Shown here piece after piece: positions 1-7,324 of a DNA stretch of 13,488 nt (the stretch's first letter is position 1; each line of letters opens with the position of its first letter). Source of the DNA: an uncultured Cytophagaceae bacterium (GTDB lineage: Bacteria; Bacteroidota; Bacteroidia; Cytophagales; Microscillaceae); NCBI GenBank assembly GCA_937899305.1, contig CALDJV010000298.1:1-13488 (forward strand), read 5' to 3'. Under the pieces are notes generated by a model, which was not told where the DNA came from, ran no database searches, and saw only the letters and a list, made by a program, of their open reading frames with translations. A program made the translations under genes and the position numbers.

Positions 1-29
1 AAAACGGTACGTGAATCAACATTTTTCCC

Positions 30-173
30 TTAACTAAACGACATTGAGCTGTAGCCATCGGTTTTATGACCGTAGCCCTGCTATGGGCGCAAAACTTGTC
101 CCGTAGGGATCTCAGGTAAGGAACTCTGAGGCCCAACAACCGAAGGACGAAGTCCGAGCTCAACGTAAGTTAA
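30..173 (+). ncRNA. Candidate structured RNA (multi-helix fold, family unknown)
   Basis: No protein is encoded here, but the block is richer in G+C than its surroundings and folds by hand into a closed structure. An outer stem pairs 41-50 with 157-166 (10 bp with one A-C mismatch) and is extended by 30-35 pairing with 168-173. Inside it lie five consecutive small hairpins: 59-62/69-72, 75-78/85-88, 99-102/106-109, 111-115/126-130 and 145-148/152-155. Such nesting is unusual in random AT-rich spacer. I do not recognise the family. It does not match my memory of TPP, cobalamin or SAM riboswitches, tmRNA, RNase P or SRP RNA. A piece of a group II intron domain I is possible, but no domain V or reverse transcriptase is visible. 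The strand is uncertain because stems look alike on both strands; + is chosen because the next gene lies on +. Confidence 0.35.
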
Positions 174-468
174 TCCAGGCATATGACTAAACCGGACACT
201 TATTTTGAAAGCGTTACTTAGTTGGGATTTTATTTCGTTGAGGTTTATTTGGTTGGCCTTGTTTTTTGGAATAAAGTTAGGGAGATTTTTTTGGAATTGC
301 CCCTTTGTCGGGGTTTAAGCATCGCCTCATCAATAAAGCATACCCAAGACAGCATTTCGCTTCCATGTTTGCAACAGTGAAATAATCAAGGTGAAAGATA
401 ACCTATCTTGTATAGTGCCGTACTATTCAATGTAATCAATTGACTAAACATTATTCTAATCAAAAACA
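174..468. other. AT-rich spacer upstream of the first gene
   Basis: No convincing coding sequence was found. It contains a short repeat at 185-221 (annotated separately) and a weak four-pair GC hairpin, 300-303/310-313, followed by a short T run that is too small to call a terminator. No exact TAnnTTTG promoter box was found ahead of the gene at 469; the nearest look-alike around 404-410 lacks a T. Confidence 0.5.
185..221. repeat. Short dispersed repeat, copy 1
   Basis: About 24 bases (186-209) match 8717-8741 with one substitution and one inserted base, and a weaker match runs on to about 221. It starts just 3' of the candidate structured RNA. The shared core begins ACTAAACC and ends ACTTATTTTGAA. 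It could be the remains of an insertion-sequence end or a MITE; no transposase lies nearby. Confidence 0.4.
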
Positions 469-717
469 ATGAAAACTTTGTCATCAATTCTAAATCGTGT
501 AGGATATGCGCTTATATTTCTTGGAGCTGGCTCACTCATTTTAAATTCATTTGGCTATGACCTGGAAGCCATGCAAGACCTTGTTGGTGAAGGCCCAGGA
601 ATACGCATAGGGATGATCGTTATTGGAGCTATTCTTGCCGCTTTGGGCTTTTTGGCAGGTAAACAAGAAAAAGAAGCCGAGAAAGAAGACCAACCTAACC
701 ACCAGGAAACGAATTAA
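469..717 (+). CDS. Small two-helix membrane protein, function unknown
   Basis: This 82-aa protein has two predicted membrane segments, about residues 12-29 and 44-64, joined by a short acidic loop (YDLEAMQDLVGEG). A strongly charged Lys/Glu-rich tail (about 65-82) probably lies in the cytoplasm. Both helices are rich in Gly, Ala, Leu and Ile. The ATG follows an A-rich stretch rather than a Shine-Dalgarno, which is normal in Bacteroidetes. It appears to be transcribed alone: the next gene is about 270 bases away beyond a terminator-like hairpin. I do not recognise a family. The membrane topology is well supported; any function would be a guess. Confidence 0.75.
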   Translation: MKTLSSILNRVGYALIFLGAGSLILNSFGYDLEAMQDLVGEGPGIRIGMIVIGAILAALGFLAGKQEKEAEKEDQPNHQETN

Positions 718-895
718 TTTTCACTTTTCCTTCATCATACTCCCTTTTTGTCCAAGTAAATGATACCCTCTTTACTAGTCTTTGAACAGGGCATTACCAA
801 CAAAGCTTACCTCAACAGGCCCACACTAGCGAAAGTTTAATAACAGTTTCACAATCATTGCCTGTTTTCACTTCAATTCTGCTTGTCAAAAACTG

Positions 896-922
896 AGGCC
901 TTCTATTTTGTAAGGCCTTTTT
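896..922 (+). terminator. Intrinsic terminator-like hairpin
   Basis: A perfect 7-bp stem, AGGCCTT (896-902) with AAGGCCT (912-918), has a 9-base loop and is followed by a run of five T ending at 922. It would end transcripts from the small membrane-protein gene. A run of A just before the left arm means it could also work weakly on the - strand. Confidence 0.6.
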
Positions 923-941
923 CATCAGCCGAAAACTTATT

Positions 942-949
942 TATATTTG
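942..949 (+). promoter_or_regulatory. Bacteroidetes-type -7 box for the lipoprotein gene
   Basis: TATATTTG matches the TAnnTTTG consensus exactly. Transcription would begin around 955, which leaves a leader of about 30 bases before the ATG at 986 and argues against the upstream TTG/ATG (947/950) as starts. No clear -33 TTTG element was seen; only a T run sits at about the right distance. Confidence 0.4.
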
Positions 950-985
950 ATGGTCAGAACTTTGATAAATAACGAACATAACAAG

Positions 986-1999
986 ATGAAAACCTTTACA
1001 ATCAAAACTTACTTATTGGTTACCATTTCGTTTACTACGCTCTTGCTCTCAATGGGTTGTAGTTCATCTTCAAACGAAGCGAGTGGTACCAATTCAACTA
1101 CTGGTTCAAACACCACAGGGGACCCCATTACCGATAACATTAATAAGATTAACTATCAGACTGGTTCAGGCAACAACGAAGAGCTGATTAAATATAGTGC
1201 AAACTACATTAGTACGGGTGACAAATGCATTTTGCAGGTGGTGAATACCTACCAATATGTAAATAGCAGCAACCTCAAGTCAGAACATACGAACACGTTT
1301 CGTCTTAAAGATTTAGACCCCTCGAGCTTAAACGTGGAGTATCAGGATAACGCAAAATACAAGTTATTTGTAGGAACCAAGAATTTCAAGAAGGCAATTG
1401 AGCACAAACACACCACCATTAATAAGAAGGTATTTACTGAAAATGAAGCAGGTATGGTAATTTTTAGTAAAAACGAAACGCTGTTAAAAGACCTCAAGGC
1501 CGCTTTTTTGAAAAGAATTCAAGACTGTCATTGTGGAAAAGGGGATTTTATGAAAGAAGCCGAAACCTCCTTTGCCAGCATTACCAATAAAATCAACGGT
1601 CTCAGCTATACTTCAAGTGGTAGTGAATCAAAAAAAATCAATGGCAATTACAAACTAAGTAACATGAAACCTAGCAACAAGTGTTTGGTTAAAGTCATAA
1701 GTAATAAATGGTATACGAATGCCAGTGATAGTTCTAAAAGTACCAATGTTTTGAACCTGAAGGATTTAGACCCTACCCGACTCAAAGTAAAATATACCGA
1801 TATTATGGAAACTTATAGTTTATCTCTCCACACCAAAAATGGTCAGGGACTCATCAAACAAAAGCTTCCAAACAAAGATGGAAGCACTAGTAGTATCGAT
1901 ACCAGCCTTTTGTTGATCTACAGTGACGATCAAACCGTTTTAAAAACCCTCAAAGAAGACTTTTTGAAAGCAATCAAAGGGTGTGAATGTGGGAGTTGA
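986..1999 (+). CDS. Lipoprotein with two tandem copies of an unrecognised domain
   Basis: This is a 337-aa predicted lipoprotein. Residues 1-24 are a signal peptide with lipobox LSMG-C, so Cys25 would be lipidated, followed by a Ser/Thr/Asn-rich linker to about residue 50. The rest is an internal duplication: repeat 1 covers about 53-184 and repeat 2 about 201-336. Both start with NKIN, contain KDLDP followed by LxVxY, and end with LK-x-LK-x2-(A/D)-FLK, then an Ile and a CxCG motif (Cys181/183 and Cys333/335). I chose the ATG at 986 rather than the in-frame TTG at 947 because only then does the signal peptide begin correctly and the promoter box at 942-949 stay outside the gene. The fold and role are unknown. 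The paired CxC motifs could form disulfides or bind metal. It is probably membrane-anchored in the periplasm or at the cell surface. Confidence 0.8.
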   Translation: MKTFTIKTYLLVTISFTTLLLSMGCSSSSNEASGTNSTTGSNTTGDPITDNINKINYQTGSGNNEELIKYSANYISTGDKCILQVVNTYQYVNSSNLKSEHTNTFRLKDLDPSSLNVEYQDNAKYKLFVGTKNFKKAIEHKHTTINKKVFTENEAGMVIFSKNETLLKDLKAAFLKRIQDCHCGKGDFMKEAETSFASITNKINGLSYTSSGSESKKINGNYKLSNMKPSNKCLVKVISNKWYTNASDSSKSTNVLNLKDLDPTRLKVKYTDIMETYSLSLHTKNGQGLIKQKLPNKDGSTSSIDTSLLLIYSDDQTVLKTLKEDFLKAIKGCECGS

Positions 2000-2123
2000 T
2001 CCCCTAATTGACCATAGAGGATAAGTGAAGTTTTTGTTTATACTTACAGAAATATACGAGAATGTGTATAATAGTAAGGGGCGAAATTCTATATCTTAGT
2101 AAAACTAATCAACCAAATACACC

Positions 2124-2924
2124 TTGGGAATAACATTAAAAAATATCATTACAGATTATCGTTCGGAAGAAGATTTGATGTTTCTGGAAGCATTTGAAAC
2201 ATCCTTTCAATTTGTGCAAGCCAAACAGTTCCACGCTCAGTTTCACGGGATCATTGGGCAAATCAATGAAACCCAAATTGAGCATAATAGCTATAGAGAC
2301 GATGCTTTTTTAAAAAACCACCATTGTCAGGATTTAGACGAGGCTTTTGACATCATTTATCAGTTTGAAGATCAGGTCAAGGAGTTCAGTAAGCAATTTC
2401 CAAGTAAACTATTTGCCTATGTAGAGGTCGATTGCTTTGGAGGGGCCTGTGCGTATGAAGGTTTTATCATAAAAAATGGCGCCATCGAGTATCAACAAAA
2501 ACCAACCAATGATGGGCACATAAGACTATTGGAGAAATTGAACCCGAATTTTAAAGAATGGTATTTTGAACCTTTTACCCGAGATTTCTTTACCAAAAAA
2601 GGAATCATCAAGGGGCACATCCAGGATTTTAGTTTGGCGGGTTTGTGGGTAGCCCTGAAAACTGATTACCCTGATACTGAAAAATATTATGTGGATGCAG
2701 GGGCTAATGAGCTTATCTTGAGGTGTCACCATCAATATCAGTATTATTTTGTGTCCTCGGCCGATAGACATATCACCATCAGTGGCATCATATACAATGA
2801 TGATGATGAAATGGTGGAAGAGATTGCCAGTGTTCCAGATAACTCGTTTCAAGGAATGACCTACGAGCTAGAAATTCATTTACTTGACAAAGACAAAGTG
2901 ATTCAAAAAACTTCGCTCAAATAA
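2124..2924 (+). CDS. Hypothetical 266-aa cytoplasmic protein
   Basis: The protein is soluble and acidic, with no signal peptide or membrane helix. Its N-terminal third (about 15-95) looks helical. A central beta-like stretch (about 96-120, containing VDCFGGACAYEG) and a C-terminal part (about 205-255) look like strands, with an acidic NDDDE loop near 225-229. I do not recognise a family. The only start near the 5' end is TTG at 2124, directly after an in-frame stop at 2106-2108; the first ATG (2178) would remove 18 residues. A near-consensus -7 box (TATCTTAG, 2092-2099, one mismatch) would put transcription about 20 bases before the TTG, which favours it. It stands alone, with 124 bases before it and a convergent gene after it. 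SMI1-like or immunity-protein folds crossed my mind, but there is no motif to support them. Confidence 0.7.
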   Translation: MGITLKNIITDYRSEEDLMFLEAFETSFQFVQAKQFHAQFHGIIGQINETQIEHNSYRDDAFLKNHHCQDLDEAFDIIYQFEDQVKEFSKQFPSKLFAYVEVDCFGGACAYEGFIIKNGAIEYQQKPTNDGHIRLLEKLNPNFKEWYFEPFTRDFFTKKGIIKGHIQDFSLAGLWVALKTDYPDTEKYYVDAGANELILRCHHQYQYYFVSSADRHITISGIIYNDDDEMVEEIASVPDNSFQGMTYELEIHLLDKDKVIQKTSLK

Positions 2925-3069
2925 TCGTGTTGCTTCACCGAGACTGGCGCACCTGACCATCAAGCTCTTTCAATGGAAAGACCTTGTTCATTCACCTGAG
3001 CAGCACTTTGTATTTCATAGGTACGCCCACATGAAGCAATAGGCACCAGCAGTCAGGGTGACACCTACC

Positions 3070-3099
3070 AAAAAAAGCCATCCCAAATTTTGGGATGGC
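3070..3099 (-). terminator. Intrinsic terminator of the secreted hydrolase gene
   Basis: GCCATCCC (3077-3084) pairs perfectly with GGGATGGC (3092-3099) around an A/T loop that can extend the stem to 11 bp. On the - strand the stem is followed by seven T (A run 3070-3076 on +). It lies 24 bases past the stop of the - strand gene, in textbook position. Confidence 0.85.
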
Positions 3100-3123
3100 C
3101 CAGTGTTTTATTAAGCTAAAAAG

Positions 3124-5088
3124 TTAGTCAATAATCAACCTTTTGGTCAATTTGCTATTGCCTGACTTGATGAAATACATGCCCTTTGGCAATCCGAGTT
3201 CATCTGCATTCAACGACAAATTGGTTTGACTGGCCTTGACCTCAAAATGCTTCACGGGTACCCCCAAACGGTTATAAATGGTAACTTGAGCAGGTTCAGT
3301 ATGGGCTCCAAGCTTCACCGTAAAAGCCCCTTTGCTAGGGTTGGGGTATACACTCAAATCTCCATTCGGAAGCAGCTCATTGCTTAACTGACTTTTGCTG
3401 TTTTCAGTCACTGCAATACTGGTAATCAAGGTTTTAGAAAAAGATTGGCCCGATACCTTCATATGGATATGGTAAATACCACTCGCGAGTTTTTCGGTCA
3501 CATGAGCTTCATAATGAGCACCATTTTTCTTGAAAATAACCGGGATGGCTACCTGCTCAGTATTATTCAACTGCAAGTCCATCACCCTCTCGAGAGTGGC
3601 CGATACTTTCATCTTTTCATTTACTAGGTTTCCATCGGGCTGTACCACCGAGGCCGATAAAGTAAAAGGCGCATCATTGGTATGTACCAACTTTTCGTCC
3701 GTCAAACCAGTATTGAGTACTACCTCAATACCATCTTCGGGTAAGATAATTACTGGTGTTCCGTCTTCAGAAGCGATTTTGTATTTGCCAGGCGCAAGCT
3801 TACCCAAGGTGTAAAAACCCTGTTTGCCAGCGATGGTTTTGTTCATTGGCACCGCTTCGATCACTTCTGACGAAGCTTGAGCGCCATCTACTCTCTGTAC
3901 TCTCAAATGTTGACTCGCTGATAGGTCATTGGCCAGGATGGTAATCTTCCCAGCGTTTTTCTCTACCAAAAACGCTTGTTGTCCCCCTACCGCTTTAGAG
4001 ATTTGCATTTTACTGTGAACAATCGCATTGGGGTTGTAACTTTTCGCCGTTCGAGCCAGGCTTTGCCTCTGGTTCGAGCCTTGTAGAATGTTTCTGAAAT
4101 AAGGCCAGAATAAGTTGCCACGCGTCACTTCAAAATGATCTAAATCGGTTTCGTCGGGGCCGTCGTAGTAAGTGATCCCTAAAAACTTCTTGGGCTGCAA
4201 GCCACTAAAAAGAGAAGCACTATTTGGTCTCTGGGCATTTTGGTAAGCAATTACGCCGTCGTTTCCTCCTCGTGATTTGCTCCCTTCGGCCAGGTAAAGC
4301 AAACCTTGTGGAATAGACAATCTGGCCAATGGTCCATTTCCCCAGCCCCCTAGAGTAGTCACACTCACGGTATTGTTGGGGTTGTTGTCGGTAATAGACC
4401 TGAAATAGTTCATGTAGCCTCTCTCCAAACATTTGGTGGCGTCATTGTTCTGCATGAAAATGATGTTGAGCAGCGCCAATAACTGTGCATTGGCCAATTC
4501 TGCTAAACTGGTACCAAAGTGAGCACCTCCCACGGTAAATACGCGTGAAACCTTCGATTTGGCACCAAAATGAACGATGGCGGCATCGGTATCTACTGCA
4601 CCTTTGCTCCAGGCAACAATGACTACTTTGGATACACCATAGTAAGCCTTGATTTGATCAAGCATTTTGGACAACATGTTGCCATTGGTCCACATATGCC
4701 GATTGGGAGTAAGCGAAACGAACGCGGAACGATAACCATCTCGATACACATCCGCGTAGGCATTGTCACGCCCTTTGTACCAGACACTGGCACTACTGGC
4801 ATAACCATGTACAAAAACTATGACCGGTTTACTAGATGAATTTGACGGAGTACGCCCATAATAAATGGTATTGACATCATTCCCTTCATAGAGATCGGTA
4901 CCTACCGGAATCAGTTCTACTCCTTCCTTGGTATAGGGCATTCCTAATAAGTACTGTTGGGCTGTCCCAAAATTTTCTACCGAAGGATAATTAAACCCTG
5001 GATTTTGATATGGAAATTGGGCAAACAGCTTATGGTTTATTGTGAAAAAGCACAATAAGCAAATAAAATAAATGGATTTGTGTAACAT
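3124..5088 (-). CDS. Secreted lipase/esterase-like alpha/beta hydrolase with T9SS sorting domain
   Basis: This 654-aa exported protein has a signal peptide at residues 1-24 (cleavage likely after LFAQ). The alpha/beta hydrolase domain spans about 85-335. It has an oxyanion HG motif (FVHGYAS, His94-Gly95), a nucleophile elbow AWSKG (Ser161), a candidate acid Asp277 in GGNDG, and a candidate base His318 in DLDHFEV. This resembles bacterial triacylglycerol lipases and PGAP1-like esterases. The first Gly of the usual GxSxG is Ala, which some lipase families tolerate. Residues about 360-565 look like beta-sandwich or carboxypeptidase-regulatory-like modules (LAPGKYKI). Residues about 579-654 form the T9SS C-terminal sorting domain, with YPNP and the end GMYFIK...KRLIID, so the enzyme should be secreted or attached to the surface. 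Lipid, ester or polyester substrates are possible; specificity cannot be read. It is a single-gene unit. Confidence 0.85.
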   Translation of the reverse strand: MLHKSIYFICLLCFFTINHKLFAQFPYQNPGFNYPSVENFGTAQQYLLGMPYTKEGVELIPVGTDLYEGNDVNTIYYGRTPSNSSSKPVIVFVHGYASSASVWYKGRDNAYADVYRDGYRSAFVSLTPNRHMWTNGNMLSKMLDQIKAYYGVSKVVIVAWSKGAVDTDAAIVHFGAKSKVSRVFTVGGAHFGTSLAELANAQLLALLNIIFMQNNDATKCLERGYMNYFRSITDNNPNNTVSVTTLGGWGNGPLARLSIPQGLLYLAEGSKSRGGNDGVIAYQNAQRPNSASLFSGLQPKKFLGITYYDGPDETDLDHFEVTRGNLFWPYFRNILQGSNQRQSLARTAKSYNPNAIVHSKMQISKAVGGQQAFLVEKNAGKITILANDLSASQHLRVQRVDGAQASSEVIEAVPMNKTIAGKQGFYTLGKLAPGKYKIASEDGTPVIILPEDGIEVVLNTGLTDEKLVHTNDAPFTLSASVVQPDGNLVNEKMKVSATLERVMDLQLNNTEQVAIPVIFKKNGAHYEAHVTEKLASGIYHIHMKVSGQSFSKTLITSIAVTENSKSQLSNELLPNGDLSVYPNPSKGAFTVKLGAHTEPAQVTIYNRLGVPVKHFEVKASQTNLSLNADELGLPKGMYFIKSGNSKLTKRLIID

Positions 5089-5614
5089 AATTTAAGGTGT
5101 ATAAATTGAATATATTTGATTGATGATATGAATATAACAATATCTTATTCAAAATATATAATATTCTATTAGTAAAATGAAAACTTAGAAAAATACTATA
5201 AACTAAATTAGATTAAATATTAATTTTCATCGATATCAAGGGATTTGCTTGTTGGGTAAAGCTTTTCGAGGAGTGGTTTGGTGCTTTTCAATCAATAGAT
5301 TTTTTTCTCTTTTTTCTAGTATCGGAAAGGCTTCCTGCCAGGGTTAACAGAAATAAAACATTGCACCAATACATTTTACAATTACTTTTATCTAACTTTT
5401 AACTAAATACCTCTAAATAGTTCGGTAATAAAATTTGGTTGACTCACCTGGAAAATTTTCTATTGACACCTTAGGGCACTTCCACATATAGGTCAGAAAA
5501 GAGTAATCATTTGATATCCGTAAAATTCAATCTTTATTATGCATTTGTCATTTAATGACTAATGGTTAAAATAAAAACGCTATGATTATAAAAAGACCAC
5601 TAAAAACTCAATGA
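5089..5614. other. Long AT-rich spacer
   Basis: This divergent spacer separates the - strand hydrolase from the + strand genes. I see no coding sequence. A TATATTTG box at 5111-5118 on + matches the promoter consensus but has nothing close downstream, and in such AT-rich DNA it may be chance. A small palindrome, GTCATT-T-AATGAC, lies at 5547-5559. No exact consensus box for the - strand gene was found; an imperfect one lies around 5140-5150. Confidence 0.5.
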
Positions 5615-5785
5615 TGTACCAATCAGAGGTTCAACGCCCTGAACATTGCCCTTCTCCAATCCGGCTTGGGTAGACAGTTTGACAAAAAAGGACTATATTC
5701 ACTTAAGTTTGCTTCAATGAAGGGGGAACAGAAACTTGCTTTGTGGTCGGATTCCAGCACTTGGAGTGATGTATCCCTGATTTAA
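5615..5785 (+). pseudogene. Possible remnant of an unrecognised coding sequence
   Basis: An open stretch of 56 codons lies between in-frame stops at 5612-5614 and 5783-5785. Its translation has a protein-like composition (it includes RFNALNIALLQSGLG and LYSLKFASMKG) but no ATG until residue 35. It may be the C-terminal remainder of a decayed gene. A TTG-started 39-residue peptide from 5666 is also possible. No family is recognised, and chance cannot be excluded. Confidence 0.25.
5678..5711 (+). promoter_or_regulatory. Candidate promoter for the VOC/ABM gene group
   Basis: TTTG (5678-5681), a 22-base spacer and TAAGTTTG (5704-5711) fit the Bacteroidetes pattern of a -33 TTG, 17-23 bases, then TAnnTTTG. 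Transcription would start near 5718, about 125 bases before the gene at 5843. It overlaps the coding-like remnant at 5615-5785, so at least one of these two calls may be chance. Confidence 0.35.
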
Positions 5786-5842
5786 AAGCAAAACCAATCA
5801 AGTACCATACCTGGCATATTTTTAAACTTAAACCATAATACA

Positions 5843-6241
5843 ATGAGAGTAACCATTATTAGTATCCCAGTCAGAGATCAGGAAAAAGCGTTGCAATTCT
5901 ATACCGAAAAATTGGGATTTCTTAAAAAAATTGATCTACCACTAGGAGGTGGCAACCGATGGCTCACCGTGGTTTCTAAAGAGGCACAAGATGGACCTGA
6001 AATTTTATTGGAACCAGCTCCCAATCATTTTGAACCATCTAAAGTATACCAAGACGCCCTGATGGAAGCTGGAATGCCCTGGACCCAGTTCGATGTAGAC
6101 GATGTTCAGTCCAAATACGATCGTTTGATTGAGCTAGGGGTAGTATTCAGCATGAAGCCCACTCAAATGGGTACGGTAAAAATTGCGGTTTTTAATGATA
6201 CCTGTGGGAATAACATTCAACTTGTAGAGCACTTGACCTGA
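5843..6241 (+). CDS. VOC (glyoxalase/bleomycin-resistance fold) family protein
   Basis: At 132 aa this is the usual length for a single-domain vicinal oxygen chelate protein. The start (ISIPVRDQEKALQFYTEKLGF) is the typical first beta-alpha unit of the fold. The second half ends with the family's ND-x-CGNNIQLVE motif, the counterpart of the common DPxGN-x2-EL ending. Candidate metal ligands are Glu57 (LLEP) and Glu129 (LVEH). The usual first-strand His is replaced by Ser7, so metal binding and catalysis may be changed. Family members include glyoxalases, extradiol dioxygenases and drug-binding resistance proteins; this one most resembles the broad YP-type VOC proteins of unknown substrate. 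It is cytoplasmic, and probably first in a group with the genes at 6375, 6823 and 7101. Confidence 0.85.
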   Translation: MRVTIISIPVRDQEKALQFYTEKLGFLKKIDLPLGGGNRWLTVVSKEAQDGPEILLEPAPNHFEPSKVYQDALMEAGMPWTQFDVDDVQSKYDRLIELGVVFSMKPTQMGTVKIAVFNDTCGNNIQLVEHLT

Positions 6242-6328
6242 CCTTTTTGATTTTGTGATGGATGGTTTGTTTTAATCCAATACAAGGCAGGCCTCCAGCC
6301 CTATTCAAAACAATGCGGTTACCCAGCT

Positions 6329-6372
6329 TTATTTACTCCAGTCAATATTTTTATTTACTCCAGTCAATATTT
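6329..6372. repeat. Perfect 22-bp tandem duplication
   Basis: Bases 6329-6350 are repeated exactly at 6351-6372, and a further TTAT begins a third copy that runs into the ATG at 6375. Exact identity suggests recent slippage. Because it makes up the whole immediate leader of the next gene it could affect expression. Confidence 0.9.
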
Positions 6373-6374
6373 TT

Positions 6375-6782
6375 ATGAGTACATTTGCCGACGAATTCAC
6401 AGATACGAATCACCACCACATGGAAGATAGAATTATAATCATTGCTACCTCAAAACTACTTGATAATCAATTGGCCTCACTACAAGAGGTAATCAAGGAA
6501 TTACAAGCCCATTGTGCCCAAACTGAACAAGGCATGCTACAATACGATTGGTACATCTCGGAGGACTCAAGCACGATTAGGGTATTAGAAACGTATGAAA
6601 ATTCGGAAGCAGTGCTGTTTCATTTTGATAATTACAAGTCTTTTGCGGCTCGCTTGGGAGCATTCAGGACTTTTGTGAACCTTGAGGTATTGGGCAACGC
6701 CAGCGATGCCCTAAGACAAAGGGTAAAAAAGATCGATGCCCAGCATTTTACCGCCATTTCGTATTTGAATAAATTGAAGTAG
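6375..6782 (+). CDS. ABM-fold (antibiotic biosynthesis monooxygenase-like) protein
   Basis: This 135-aa protein carries the dimeric ferredoxin-like ABM domain at about residues 18-110. A first strand (DRIIIIATSKL) is followed by a helix, then LQYDWYISEDSSTIRVLETYENSEAVLFHF, which is the characteristic strand-strand-helix of YgiN-type quinol monooxygenases. Such proteins oxidise quinones or polyketides without a cofactor, or serve as small-molecule binding subunits. The true start may be ATG 6420 (Met16), since residues 1-15 (with a His-rich NHHH) lie outside the domain; 6375 is kept as the longest ATG start. It follows the VOC gene by 133 bases and precedes the HU-like gene by 40. The substrate is unknown. 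Confidence 0.75.
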   Translation: MSTFADEFTDTNHHHMEDRIIIIATSKLLDNQLASLQEVIKELQAHCAQTEQGMLQYDWYISEDSSTIRVLETYENSEAVLFHFDNYKSFAARLGAFRTFVNLEVLGNASDALRQRVKKIDAQHFTAISYLNKLK

Positions 6783-6822
6783 GGCAAATCCATTAATTAC
6801 AAATAAAAACCAAGATGAGTCT

Positions 6823-7095
6823 ATGTCACACACTGATAAAACGATTAAGCACAAAGAGTTTATCGCATTATATGCCCAGAAAATGAATTGTAGCCAAGAA
6901 GTTGCAGAAAGGTATTTGGATGGATTCATTGATACGATATACGACGCTATAAAAGCCAAATCGAGCATTACTGTTCAAAACTTTGGCAAATTTTACGTGT
7001 CCCAGAGAAGAGAAAGTACTGCTTTCAAATTTAATCCTTCCCAAAAGATGAAAGCCATACTTGGTTGGTCTTCGAATTATAAAGGTAAAATTTAG
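6823..7095 (+). CDS. HU/IHF-like DNA-binding protein lacking the beta-arm
   Basis: This 90-aa protein has the helical dimerisation half of the HU/IHF family at about residues 8-48 (IKHKEFIALYAQKMN...AERYLDGFIDTIYDAI). The FGKF turn (54-57) and the closing FKFNPSQKMKAI (68-79), equivalent to FKPGKALKDAV of HU, follow. Between them there are about 17 residues fewer than in normal HU. The missing part is the flexible beta-ribbon arm with the DNA-intercalating proline. An N-terminal extension of about 8 residues and a basic tail (SSNYKGKI) keep the overall length near 90. It may bind DNA weakly or differently, or act through protein contacts. Start: ATG 6823; the ATG at 6815 is out of frame. It lies 40 bases after the ABM gene and 5 bases before the broken small gene, so these are probably one transcript. 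Confidence 0.75.
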   Translation: MSHTDKTIKHKEFIALYAQKMNCSQEVAERYLDGFIDTIYDAIKAKSSITVQNFGKFYVSQRRESTAFKFNPSQKMKAILGWSSNYKGKI

Positions 7096-7100
7096 ACATC

Positions 7101-7324
7101 ATGTTTGAAAAAAATTATCCATTACTTGCTGCTTGGATTGACTGTGAAGGTAGAATTGAACTAGGACCTGACCATTATGGTGACAGCATTTTGAGAATCA
7201 TCAATGAAGGTGGTTTGGTATACGAAGACGAGGCCTCTAGTACTGTGGATGAGCGTTAAATAATGCTGAAAAATATCTAAAAAACGAGTTTGAGGATGAG
7301 TTTGGTTACAAAGTTGGTGAATAG
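7101..7324 (+). pseudogene. Small unrecognised gene interrupted by a one-base frameshift
   Basis: An ATG at 7101, five bases after the HU-like stop, opens a 52-codon frame (MFEKNYPLLAAWIDCEGRIE...) that stops at 7257-7259. From 7253 the +2 frame continues smoothly (ALNNAEKYLKNEFEDEFGY...) to a stop at 7322-7324. Losing one base near 7251-7253 explains the break, since the joined sequence would read ...VDE-ALNNAEKYL.... The intact product would be about 74 acidic residues of unknown function. It could also be a sequencing error, or a natural 52-aa product. Confidence 0.55.

Noticed and set aside
947..985. Longer start of the lipoprotein (TTG 947 or ATG 950)
   Set aside because: It would add 12-13 residues before the signal peptide and begin inside the candidate promoter box; the ATG at 986 gives a standard lipoprotein N-terminus.
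2526..2852. - strand open frame within the 266-aa gene
   Set aside because: The translation is low-complexity and Ile-rich, as expected of an antisense shadow; no promoter or domain was seen.
2960..3052. Short - strand reading (about 30 codons) ending in protein-like sequence
   Set aside because: It is too short, has no ATG and sits between terminator and gene ends; composition alone does not support a gene.
3530..3814. + strand open frame inside the secreted hydrolase gene
   Set aside because: It is antisense to a well-supported gene with signal peptide, catalytic motifs and T9SS domain; there is no domain in the translation.
5111..5118. Exact TAnnTTTG box on + in the long spacer
   Set aside because: No gene begins within 700 bases downstream, and the surrounding DNA is so AT-rich that a chance match is likely.
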